DNA of 18,227 nucleotides. It comes from an uncultured Clostridia bacterium (lineage in GTDB: Bacteria > Bacillota > Clostridia > TANB77 > CAG-508). Positions within the stretch are counted from its first letter, which is position 1, and each line of letters starts with the position of its first letter. The position numbers and the translations under genes were made by a program. The stretch is taken from positions 1-18,227 of the forward strand of contig CAOPQH010000018.1 in NCBI GenBank assembly GCA_948505485.1, in the 5' to 3' direction. The notes beneath the pieces were generated by a model. It did not search any database. It was not told where the DNA came from and saw only the letters and a program-made list of their open reading frames with translations. Positions 6,536 to 15,383 of the stretch are shown here, one piece after another.

Positions 6536-9500
6536 TTAAGTATTTATTTCTATAACTTTATCTAAATAAACTGAATATAAATATATTTTATCTACTTTTC
6601 TGCTTAAAGAAGTTTCTAATGCTTTTTTATATAACATTAATTGTTGTTTGTGTTTTTTTATTAATTCTTCTTCTTTTCCATTTTCTACATAGTCAGTTTT
6701 ATAATCTAATAATATCAATTCGTCTTCTTTATTAATATAATATAAATCTATAATTCCTTGTACTAAAATACTTTCTTCTGTGTCTTCATTATATAATTCT
6801 TTTGCTGGGATATTTATATAAAAAGGTCTTTCTCTTTCTACTTTTTTTGCAGTTTGCATTTCGGAAAAAACTGTACTTTGCGTAAATTTATATATTTTAA
6901 TAGGGTTTATTGCCTCTGCTTCTTTTTCACTTATTATATGATTTTCTTTTAGTTTGAAAATTAGGTCTTTAATATCATCTAGAGTGTATTTTTTGTTTAG
7001 TTCTAATTTTTGCATGCATAAATGAACTAAAGTACCTTTTTGTGCTGAAGTAATTTTGGTTTTTTTATCGGTATCTAAAAAGTTAGGTTTATTTAATGTT
7101 ATATCTGTTGAAGTATTTTCTATATCTTTGTGTGCTATTTCTGTAATTGATGTTTTTGTAGGAATTACTGTTGCAATTTTATTTGAATAATTATATTCAA
7201 GTTTTCTTTTTATTTCTTCAAATAGTTTTGTGTTTACTGGCCTCTCTTCTATTTTTTTGACTACATCTATATCTTCTTTGATTAATTTTTTATTATATAA
7301 AATATCTTTTTTATTATATATATTAAGTTTTGTATATTCTTTTATTTTATCAATATTATATAAATATACTAATTTAATCCAATCTATGTAGCTTGTATAC
7401 TTTTTTAATAATATGTAATTTATCTTGCTATCTACTATTTTGTATTGATTTACTAATTCTTTCATTTTGTCTGTTTCTTTTTCATAATTTTTAGATATCC
7501 CTGTAATTATAATTTTTTCTTTTGCTCTAGTTAATGCTACATACAATATTCTCATTTCTTCAGATAATGTGCTTTTTAAAAGTTTATTTCTAATTGCCGA
7601 TTTAGATAATGTATCATATTCAATTTTTCTTTCATAGTTAATATATTTTGCTCCTATTCCAATATCTTGATCTAAAAGTATATCATTATTTAAATCCATT
7701 AAATTAAATTTTTTATTTGTATTACATAAAAATACTACTGGAAATTCGAGTCCTTTACTTTTATGAATACTCATTATTCTTACAACATTTTCATTTTCTC
7801 CAATTGTTTTTGCAGATGTCAAATCATTATTACTTATATGCAACTTTTCTATAAATTTTATAAAGTTAAATAATCCTTTAAAACTGGCTGTTTCATATTG
7901 TTTTGCTCTTTCAAATAGCATTTTTAAATTTGCTTGTCTGATACTTCCATTTGGCATTAAACCTACATAATTATAATAACTTGTATCAGAATATATTTTC
8001 CATATTAATTCATCTAATGATAAATACTCTTGCTCTTTTCTCCACATTGATAAATTTTGCAAAAACTTATCTATTTTTTCCTTTAATTCTTCTCCTACAT
8101 TTATTTTTGCCTTTAGTAAAGCAGTATAGAAATCATCATATTTATCTGTTAATCTTATTTGTACTAAATCATCATCTGTAAAATTTCCTATGCTTGATCT
8201 CATTACAGTTACTAATGGTATATCTTGAAGCGGATTATCTATAATTTTTAATAATGATATTATTGTTTGTATTTCTATTGAATCTAAATATTCTGATGAT
8301 GTATCACTGTAAACAGGTATTTCTAAATCATTTAATTCTCTTTCATATACTGAAGCTACATTTTTAGTAGAACGAAGTAATATTACAATATCTTTATAGT
8401 TGATATCTCTAAATTTTTGTTTTTTTAAATCATATACCTGAAATTTATTATTTATTAATTCTTTTATTCTTTTGGCAACAAATTTAGCTTCTAATTCTGT
8501 ATTTTCTAATCTTTCTTCATTTTCTATATCATTAGTATTTTCTTCGTTAATTTCTTCTTTATTTTCTTTTTCATCTTCAAATATATCTATTATATTTATT
8601 TCTGTTTTTAAATCTTCTTTTGAAGTTTCATAATTTGCACCTAGATTTAAGTATTCTTGTTTCCTATAATCTATATCTCCTAAATTGATACTCATTATAT
8701 TTTCAAAAATTATATTGGTAAAATCTAATATATTTTTTCTGCTTCTGAAATTTTTAAATAATTGTATTTTTAAATCTTCACTTTCTTTTTTATCTTGTTT
8801 CAATTTATAATTATTATATTTATCTAAAAATAGTTCTGGTCTAGCTTGTCTAAATTTATATATACTTTGTTTAACATCACCAACTGAAAATATATTACTA
8901 CCATTTGAAATAGATGTTAATATATATTCTTGGATTAAATTACTGTCTTGATATTCATCTATTGCTATTTCTTGAAATTTTTCTTCATACATTTTTGCTA
9001 CATCAGTTTTTATTATTTTTCCATCTTTTTCTTCTACTAAAATATTTAATGCCAAATGCTCTATGTCACTAAAATCTACTATATTTTTCTCTTTTTTTGC
9101 TTCTATAAATCTTTTATCAAATTCTAATATTAAATTTTCAAGTTTTGTTAAAATATTATACATATTATATATATCTTGATTTGCTTCATTAGAAGTAAAC
9201 AATAATATTTTATTTATTTTTGTATTTATTTTCTTTTTTATATAATCACGAGCATTTTTTGATTTTTCTTTTGTTTCTAAAGTTATTTTTCTATCTACTG
9301 GCCATTTCACAAAAAGTGTTTCTTTTGTTATGTTATATGCTTTATCCCATGAGTCTAAATTATCTTGTAAAATTTTTAATTGTTCTATATCATTTTGTAT
9401 AGTTTTGTAAAATTTATCTAGCTCTTTGTATTTACTTAAATCTTTTTTAATGTTTTCTAAACTTACTATTGAATCGATTATTTCCTCATTTAATTCTTCT

Positions 9501-10145
9501 AGTAATATTTCTCCCCATATAGTTTTAGCAAAATCTTTTTCTAAGTCATTTTGTAAATTAAACATTTCTATCTTATTTCTAAGCCATTTTTTAGGAAATG
9601 GATCACTTTGTATATATTGATATATTTTTAAAATTAGTTCCTTTAAAGGCATATCATCTCTATATGTTGTATATGTTTGGATTAATTCTATAAATTCACT
9701 ATCTTCTTTTTCATATTTTTCTTCAAATAATTCTTCTAAAACCTCTTGTTTTAAAAGTTCAATTTCTGCACTATCTCCTATTCTAAAATTAGGTGATATA
9801 TCTATTTTGTAAAAATTATTTTTTATAATATCTAGGCAAAATGAGTCTATTGTGCATATGCTAGCTTTATTTAACAATATAATTTGTCTTTGTAAGTTTT
9901 CGTTTTCAGGAGTTTCTTCTATTTTTTTATATATTGAATCTAATATTCTTTCTCTCATTTCAGAAGCGGCTGCATTTGTAAATGTAACAACTAGTAATTT
10001 GTCTATATCTATATTTTCATTTATTATTTTATTTATAATTCTTTCTACCAATACAGCTGTTTTTCCACTTCCGTGCAGCTGCAGCAACTAATATGTTTGA
10101 ATTTTTTTCATATATTGCTTGTTCTTGTTCTTCTGTCCAGTTCAA
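6536..10145 (-). CDS. addA: ATP-dependent helicase/nuclease subunit A, read through one +1 frame break
   Basis: AddA is the UvrD-type helicase and RecB-type nuclease subunit of AddAB, which resects DNA double-strand ends for RecA repair. The start is TTG at 10145, eight bases after an AAGGAGG site, and gives the usual WTEEQ... N-terminus. At codon 25 (CGG, 10073-10071) the frame breaks in the middle of the Walker A motif: straight reading stops at 10031-10029, while skipping the C at 10073 gives AAAAGSGKTAVLVERI. The joined protein is 1202 residues, close to family length. Motifs follow in order: Walker B DEYQDS (396-401), GDVKQS (about 422), NFRSR (465-469), SIHKSKGLEFP (about 792-802), LYVALTRAKE (about 867-876), then the nuclease with GTLVH (about 1037-1041), GIID (D1133) and DYK (1147-1149). 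No addB gene flanks it, which is unusual. Confidence 0.93.
10070..10076 (-). other. Frame-break site GCA-CGG-A in addA (candidate +1 frameshift)
   Basis: The zero frame from the TTG start reads GCT GCA CGG AAG TGG, destroying Walker A. Dropping the C at 10073 gives GCT GCA GGA AGT GGA AAA, coding Ala-Ala-Gly-Ser-Gly-Lys, the invariant P-loop. The start codon, ribosome-binding site and first 24 codons are all in the zero frame, so translation must cross this point to make a working enzyme. Confidence 0.6.
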
Positions 10146-10175
10146 ATTTTATTCCTCCTTGTAGCATTTTTAAGA

Positions 10176-10204
10176 ATTTTATCATATTGTGAAAGTTATT
10201 ACAA
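10176..10204 (-). promoter_or_regulatory. Promoter of addA
   Basis: On the minus strand TTGTAA (10204-10199) and TAAAAT (10181-10176) are 17 bases apart, with TG one base before the -10 box. The start codon follows 30 bases later. It lies between the VanW-gene terminator and addA, so addA is transcribed on its own. Confidence 0.65.
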
Positions 10205-10261
10205 CTTTTTGCGACAAAGAAATGCTTTAATAGTAAGTTTGTACAACTTTCCTATTATACC

Positions 10262-10292
10262 AAAAAGGATTATCTTTAAGATAATCCTTTTT
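10262..10292 (-). terminator. Terminator of the envelope operon
   Basis: A 14-bp perfect stem (10262-10275 with 10279-10292, three-base loop) overlaps the stop codon of the FN3-VanW gene. Its distal arm ends in five U in the minus-strand transcript. It separates the operon from addA. Confidence 0.8.
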
Positions 10293-11130
10293 ACTTTTGC
10301 TTGTTTCCTATATTATAAAATTGACATACTGTGGAACTTCCTTGTGCATAAGTTCTAATCTTTATTGCATAATTTTTATTGTTTTTAAATACAAAATCTT
10401 TACTACCAAATGAAACAGTTGCATCATCACCATTTTTTATATATGACACATCTTTACCATGTTTGTGTCTTTCTAAAATTTTCATTCTTGAACTTTTTGC
10501 ACATTGATATAAAGTAGTACTTACTTGGCATATTCCTCCACCCAAAGAAAAATTATTTACTCCATTTATATACACAATAGCTTTTGTATATCCTTGTTCT
10601 TCTTTTGCTTGTCCTACAACTTCTGACCATTTAAAAATTTGTTTAGGTTTTAAAATAATTCCATTTATTTTTTTAGATGCTACTTGTAAATTAATGTTTC
10701 TATAAACTGGGCTATCTAATGCTGTTAATTTTTTACTTACTATTAATCCCCCTGCCGTTTTTATATTACTGAATTTTGAATATTTCTTTTTTCTTTTTTT
10801 TGTTATATATGTTTTTATTTTAAAATAGTATTTTTTTGATTCATTTATATGTTTCTTTGTGTACTTAGTTGTTTTTGTATCTTTAATTGTCTTAATTTTT
10901 TTGTATTTTCCATTTTTGCTATGAGACATATATATAATATATCCATCAATATTTTTAGTTTTTTTCCATTTAACTGTTATTTTATTATTAGTAATATACA
11001 CACTAGTTATTTTGGTTTTTGATGGAATATTTTTTGAGCTTGCAAATATATAATTAATATTAGCAAATACAATGTATATAAAAATTACTACTATTATTAT
11101 TTTTAAAGTTTTCGAAAAAAATTTATTCAT
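10291..11130 (-). CDS. Exported FN3-VanW domain protein
   Basis: The 279 residues read as an N-terminal membrane or signal segment (about 8-30), a lysine-rich fibronectin-III-like domain (about 38-125, with the pattern ITVKW...GYIIY...GKYKKI...YYFKIK) and a VanW domain (about 130-275) with the family signature GGGICQVSTTLYQ at 197-209. VanW occurs in vancomycin-resistance clusters of Gram-positives, but its biochemical role is not settled and it is widespread in ordinary clostridial envelope proteins, so no resistance role is implied. The FN3-like domain closely resembles in pattern the one ending the gene just upstream. ATG at 11130 has a weak AAAAGG site about 12 bases away. It is last in an operon with a Wzy-type membrane protein and a secreted Ig/FN3 protein, and a strong terminator closes it. 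A cell-wall or surface-polymer role is inference. Confidence 0.88.
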   Translation of the reverse strand: MNKFFSKTLKIIIVVIFIYIVFANINYIFASSKNIPSKTKITSVYITNNKITVKWKKTKNIDGYIIYMSHSKNGKYKKIKTIKDTKTTKYTKKHINESKKYYFKIKTYITKKRKKKYSKFSNIKTAGGLIVSKKLTALDSPVYRNINLQVASKKINGIILKPKQIFKWSEVVGQAKEEQGYTKAIVYINGVNNFSLGGGICQVSTTLYQCAKSSRMKILERHKHGKDVSYIKNGDDATVSFGSKDFVFKNNKNYAIKIRTYAQGSSTVCQFYNIGNKQK

Positions 11131-11163
11131 ATTAATTAATTACCTTTTTTTATGTTATTTTTT

Positions 11164-11194
11164 ATGCAAAGGCGACTATTAGTTGCCTTTGCAT
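11164..11194 (-). other. Stem-loop between the Ig/FN3 gene and the VanW gene
   Basis: ATGCAAAGGC (11164-11173) pairs perfectly with 11185-11194; after one mismatch, ACT/AGT extends the stem to a short loop. In the minus-strand transcript the stem is followed by A-rich sequence, not a U-tract, so it does not look like an intrinsic terminator. It sits between the stop at 11209 and the VanW ribosome-binding site near 11145 and could protect an upstream mRNA 3' end or tune VanW expression. Confidence 0.5.
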
Positions 11195-11208
11195 TTCTTA
11201 TACCTTAT

Positions 11209-12804
11209 TTATCTTTTAATTTTTACATAAGAACTTTTTGCACTGTCAAATTTAGAATTTGAATGGTTTGCTACTATTTTATAGTAATATGTTTTTCCTT
11301 TTTTAACATTTTTGTCTTTAAATGATGTAGATTTAGTACTTCCAATTTTCTTATAGCTTCCCTTTTTCTTTGTAGATCTGTATATTGTATATTCGCTTGA
11401 TCCATCTACTTTTCCCCATTTAACTTTAATGTTACTTTTTCCTGATTTATAGGCTTTAACTTTTTTTGGTGTGCTTAAATCTTTATATTTATCTTTTCCA
11501 CTTCTTACTTGAGTTAATTTATCTTTTGCTTCTAAGTCTAGCTTCCAAATACTTCCATCTTTTCTTATAATTAATACTACTGTTTTATAATCACTAGTCC
11601 AATTATAATTAATATCTTCTACTTTATCTAATATCTTAACATCATTTAATTTTAATTTTCCGTCAAACATTAGTTTAAGTTCATTAGATACTCCATTATT
11701 TTTTGTCCAAATGTAATATGTCTTTTTAGTCTTTTCTTTTGATTTATATGTACTTATCGAATATTGTTTTGTTTTTCCACTTTTTGTTTTATACCAATTA
11801 TTTGAATGTAACAATGATTTTACGTTTTTATCAATTTTTTTAGTTACTAATAGTACTTTTTTATTTTTTTCGTTATACGTATATTCTTTAGAATATAGTT
11901 CACCATTGCCTTTTAAGTATAATCCATATCCACTAGCTGATTTACAATCTGAATCTTGTATTTCAAAATTGAATATTTTTTCACCTGAAATTGAATATGT
12001 TTTTCCTTTTGCAACAACAAGATAATCTCCAACTAATTTTTTAACATTTTTAAATAATTTAGTTTTCTTTAATTTGCCATTTTTATCTATTTTATATAAA
12101 TAAAATTCATTTTTATTTGTTAAATATCCATAAGGAGTTATTTCCTTAACATTTTTTATTGTTAATTTTTGTTTTTTATTTTGTGCAATTAATGTATTGT
12201 TTGTTTTTAGTGTTGCTTTTACCATTGTTCTATCTGCATATTTATTTGGTCCTTGATAATAATAAACACTTGAATATACATATTTAGCTACACTACCTGT
12301 TTCCTTTTTTGAAATTTTATATGTTTTATTGTTTGTATTCCATAATTCATTATTTAATAATAATACATCTGTTTTTTTATTTGATAATTGTGTTATAGAT
12401 ACAACATCATTTACTTTTGATTGTAACTTTGTACTTGACTTCGTTTTCTTTACATTTACTTTAAATGTTTTTTTAACTGTTTCACCATTAAGTGTACATT
12501 CTATTGTAACTGTAGTTGTTCCACTTTTCCTTCCTTTTAACTCATATTTGTTTTCTGCTGTTAAAATTCCATCTTTTTTAAGAATAATCTTTGGATTGAT
12601 TCCCCAAGTTGTAGTAATTCTTAATGCATAAAATTTTTCACCTTCATATAAATTTAGTGTTTGTGTTTTCATGTTTTTTAATTCGTTAAAAGCTTGCTCT
12701 TGATACTCTTGGTATGTTGTTGCAAATACATCTGTATTTTTAAATAAAAGTATTGTTGTAAATAAAATTGCTACTAATAATATTTTTTTAACTGTTTTAG
12801 TCAT
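11209..12804 (-). CDS. Secreted lysine-rich protein with Ig-like and FN3 domains
   Basis: The 531-residue protein starts with a signal peptide (about 1-28; basic start, hydrophobic core, cleavage after VFA). A bacterial Ig-like (Big2-type) domain follows (about 45-118, with the GTTTVTIEC strand pattern). A long middle region (about 130-435) contains recurring units of the form LxxNGELYxK or VLIIRKDGSIWKLD, reminiscent of RCC1 or beta-propeller blades. The C-terminal 90 residues are an FN3-like domain (VKVKWGKVDG...YTIYRS...YYYKI). It has no LPxTG or transmembrane anchor, and its strong positive charge would favour retention on acidic wall polymers. Its ATG at 12804 overlaps the end of the upstream Wzy-type gene by eight bases (ATGACTAA), suggesting translational coupling; the upstream site is AAAGGGG. 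I cannot name a function; the domain calls are from pattern only. Confidence 0.82.
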   Translation of the reverse strand: MTKTVKKILLVAILFTTILLFKNTDVFATTYQEYQEQAFNELKNMKTQTLNLYEGEKFYALRITTTWGINPKIILKKDGILTAENKYELKGRKSGTTTVTIECTLNGETVKKTFKVNVKKTKSSTKLQSKVNDVVSITQLSNKKTDVLLLNNELWNTNNKTYKISKKETGSVAKYVYSSVYYYQGPNKYADRTMVKATLKTNNTLIAQNKKQKLTIKNVKEITPYGYLTNKNEFYLYKIDKNGKLKKTKLFKNVKKLVGDYLVVAKGKTYSISGEKIFNFEIQDSDCKSASGYGLYLKGNGELYSKEYTYNEKNKKVLLVTKKIDKNVKSLLHSNNWYKTKSGKTKQYSISTYKSKEKTKKTYYIWTKNNGVSNELKLMFDGKLKLNDVKILDKVEDINYNWTSDYKTVVLIIRKDGSIWKLDLEAKDKLTQVRSGKDKYKDLSTPKKVKAYKSGKSNIKVKWGKVDGSSEYTIYRSTKKKGSYKKIGSTKSTSFKDKNVKKGKTYYYKIVANHSNSKFDSAKSSYVKIKR

Positions 12805-14501
12805 TTTCTAAAACCCCTTTCATTTTAGATACATAATTTTGAATATCTTGACTTAATTCAAAATTAGGTAAATCTTTTAATTTATAAGCAATATCACTTG
12901 TTGAATTTTGAATTTTTTCTATTTTAGAGGGAAGTTCTACAACTAAATTTATACAATGTTCAGCATCTTCTATATTATCATTATTTATATAATAATTTAT
13001 GGCTTCACTGAGCATTAGTATATATTCTTCATAATTGCTTATTTCATATTTATTTATTTCTATTGATTTTTCTTTATTTTTTATCATTGTTTTCCATTTC
13101 TTATTTTCACGATTATATATAGCTTTAACTTTATAGACCATTGCTATATTCTGATTATTTTTTGATATTTTATCTGCAATTTCATTTGCTTTTTCAATAT
13201 TATTTTCTGAATAGTCATACATTAAATTTAAATTTGCTTCTGTGTATGCAGAGTACATTTTAGATGCTATATTATCATTTCCTATATAATGCATTAGAGT
13301 ACAAATTCCAAAATATAAATAAATTATTTGTAATATAACTATTATTGGAATAAAAATTTTAGTATTAGCATTAATTATATATCTTTTTCCTTTAGATAGA
13401 TTTAAAGTTATTACTAATATTAAAAACATACATATAAATTGCAAATCAAAATCAAATAATATATGTAAGGCAATAGTTAATAATATTTGTTTGCATATAT
13501 TAAATTTATTTTTATTAATTAAACTTATTAATATAGTTATAATAAATACAATCATAGGTATAATACCTATATCTAATGCTATTTGTAATAATTCGCTATG
13601 TATAAATACTGTACTATATACACCTGTTTGAATTGTAGGTTGTATGTAAGAATATCCCATATATCCTAATCCAAATGGATTTTGTAATATCTGAGGTATT
13701 GCATCTTTGTAGTATAATAATCTTCCTAAGAATGTGCTAGAATTAAATGATGTTGTTAAAAATCTTCCAAATGTATTAAAGTTATTTGTTATAATTACAT
13801 ATATTGTTGTAATTATTATGCTAATTCCAATTAATCCTATTAAGTATTTTCTAAAATTTTTAAATTTTATTATAAATATTATAAAATTTAATATTGTTAA
13901 TAAAAATACAATTCTACTTCCTGTAGCTAAAATACCTATTAGTAAAACTACTGTACCTACAAATTTTTTTACATTTTTTAATGTACTATTAACAAGAACT
14001 ATAATTCCTATTAATAAAAATAAAGCAAAAGTGTTTGAGTACTGAAAAAATCCAGCTATTCTTCCATTTGGTAAGAAAAATGCATCTGGTAAAAATGGAA
14101 TATATTTAAATATTATTGATAAAATAATCATTATAATCCCTGATATTGGAATTACATTGATTATTTTATTTATATGTTTTTCTTTATATTGCATTAATAT
14201 AATTGCAAATGTAAATGGAATAGTAAATTTTAAAAAGCCTAAAAACGCCATACCTTTATCAACTGCATAAAAACATGTAAATAAATATCCTAATGTAATT
14301 AATAATAATGATGCTATAGAAATGTTTAAATATATTCTTATTTTTTTTCGCTTTATTAATATAATTAGTAAAATTATTAATAAAAATATTTGTGCAAAAT
14401 ATGCTGTGAATTCATAAAATAATCCAAATAGAAACGGAACAATTAATAAAAAACCTTGAATTAATAATAAATCAATATGCTTCAATTTTCCGTTTAAACA
14501 A
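12797..14501 (-). CDS. Wzy/WaaL-type O-antigen polymerase or ligase family protein, start probably read through a +1 frame break
   Basis: This multi-pass membrane protein has about ten or more hydrophobic helices over residues 10-405. It carries the two conserved loops of the O-antigen ligase/polymerase family: GRIAGFFQYSNTFA (about 146-159), and GRLLYYKDAI..NPFGLGYMGY followed by FIHSELLQIALDIG (about 299-312). These enzymes join or extend lipid-linked glycans outside the membrane. The C-terminal 130 residues are soluble, helical and TPR-like. The best start is TTG at 14501, seven bases after AAAGGGGG; it leads through TTT AAA to CGG, and skipping the C at 14492 enters the long frame (GGA AAA TTG AAG...), giving 567 residues. 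An in-frame TTG at 14551 exists but lies within the promoter and has no ribosome-binding site. A start at the TTG at 14486, with a poor site, is the alternative. It is first in a three-gene envelope operon. Substrate unknown. Confidence 0.85.
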
Positions 14502-14516
14502 TTACATTCCCCCTTT
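14489..14516 (-). other. Shine-Dalgarno, TTG start and AAA-CGG-A site at the Wzy-type gene
   Basis: AAAGGGGG (14516-14509) is seven bases before TTG (14501-14499). The frame from this TTG reads TTG TTT AAA CGG AAA and stops at TGA (14474-14472). Skipping the C at 14492 gives TTG TTT AAA GGA AAA TTG and enters the 564-codon open frame of the membrane protein. This is the third A-CGG-A site in the window. It is weaker than the gpsA and addA cases, because the N-terminus of this family is not conserved enough to prove the start. Confidence 0.45.
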
Positions 14517-14522
14517 CGAAAA

Positions 14523-14551
14523 AATATATCATAATAGTATATTTTTTGCAA
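14523..14551 (-). promoter_or_regulatory. Promoter of the envelope operon
   Basis: On the minus strand TTGCAA (14551-14546) is 17 bases from TATATT (14528-14523), with TG one base before the -10. Transcription would begin near 14516, right at the Shine-Dalgarno sequence, leaving a leader of about 15 bases. The promoter lies back to back with the BI-1 promoter. Its position argues against any start codon above about 14516. Confidence 0.65.
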
Positions 14552-14603
14552 TGATTTTGTATAATTTTATTTTAAGAAAGCTTAAATTTTTATATTAATA
14601 TAA

Positions 14604-14632
14604 TTGTAATTTAGAAATAATAATAGTATAAT
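14604..14632 (+). promoter_or_regulatory. Promoter of the BI-1 family gene
   Basis: TTGTAA (14604-14609), a 17-base spacer and a perfect TATAAT (14627-14632) lie 30 bases before the ATG at 14663. The -35 hexamer is identical to that of addA. Confidence 0.75.
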
Positions 14633-14662
14633 TCATATATATTATTTTAAGGAGGAATTTTG

Positions 14663-15313
14663 ATGGAAGAAAGAAGTAATTTACTTAGTAGAACATTTTT
14701 ATGGATGTTTTTAGGCTTACTTGGAACTGGAATTGTAGCATGGTATTGTTATTCAACTGATGCTTTTATAACTTTAGCTTCAGAAGGAACTTTAGGTATT
14801 ATAGTTATTGTTGAGCTTGCAGTTGTTATAATATTTTCTTTATTATTTAGAAAATTATCACCTACAGTAGTTGCAATTCTATATTTTGTATATGCTTTTG
14901 TAAATGGTGTAAGTTTATCTTCAATTTTTTATGTTTATGAATTAAATTCAATTATCCAATTATTTTTAGTTTCTGCTTTAATTTTTGGAGGTTTGTCACT
15001 TTATGGTTATAAAACTCAAAAGGATTTAAGTAGTTGGGGAACTATATTAATGGGATTACTAATAGGTGGACTTATATTAAGTATTATAAACATATTTATA
15101 GGTAATAGTACTTTTGATTTACTACTTGATTGGCTTATATTAGCTGTATTTTTTGGAGTAACAATTTATGATTTAAATAAAGTTAGAATGTTAGAACAAG
15201 CTCAAGAATTAGACCAAGAAAAATTGCATATTTATTGTGCTATGCAAATATATTTAGACTTTATAAATATATTTATAAGAATTTTATCTTTATTTGGAAA
15301 AAGAAGAGATTAA
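14663..15313 (+). CDS. Bax inhibitor-1 / YccA family membrane protein
   Basis: The 216 residues form about seven hydrophobic helices and end with the family signature YCAMQIYLDFINIFIRIL followed by a short basic tail (FGKRRD). BI-1 family proteins are cytoplasmic-membrane proteins; some act as pH-sensitive calcium leak channels, and the E. coli relative YccA interacts with the FtsH protease. Which of these roles applies here cannot be read from sequence. The start is ATG at 14663, seven bases after AAGGAGG (14649-14655). A TTG at 14660 immediately before it is possible but less well spaced. It is a single gene with its own promoter and a strong terminator overlapping its stop codon. Helix number and length are normal for the family. 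Confidence 0.93.
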   Translation: MEERSNLLSRTFLWMFLGLLGTGIVAWYCYSTDAFITLASEGTLGIIVIVELAVVIIFSLLFRKLSPTVVAILYFVYAFVNGVSLSSIFYVYELNSIIQLFLVSALIFGGLSLYGYKTQKDLSSWGTILMGLLIGGLILSIINIFIGNSTFDLLLDWLILAVFFGVTIYDLNKVRMLEQAQELDQEKLHIYCAMQIYLDFINIFIRILSLFGKRRD

Positions 15314-15344
15314 AAAATCTTTGGCAATTTGCCAAAGATTTTTT
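15312..15344. terminator. Bidirectional terminator between BI-1 and FxLYD genes
   Basis: A stem of 14 or more bp (six A, TCTTTGGC... with the matching ...GCCAAAGA and six T) begins at the BI-1 stop codon. With A6 on one side and T6 on the other, it serves the plus-strand gene and probably also the convergent minus-strand gene ending at 15384. Confidence 0.88.
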
Positions 15345-15383
15345 ATATTACTTGAAGAACTCCTATAACATATAATATAAAAT

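Noticed and set aside
10291..11130. A vancomycin-resistance interpretation of the VanW gene.
   Set aside because: No vanH, vanA/B, vanX or regulator genes are nearby, and VanW domains are common in ordinary clostridial envelope proteins.
914..14501. Explaining the CGG sites by reassignment of CGG to another amino acid.
   Set aside because: Any amino acid at CGG leaves the downstream frame wrong; only skipping one base restores the conserved motifs.
14551..14551. TTG at 14551 as start of the Wzy-type gene.
   Set aside because: It lies in the -35 hexamer of a good promoter, has no ribosome-binding site, and adds a Cys/Tyr-rich leader unlike a membrane-protein N-terminus.
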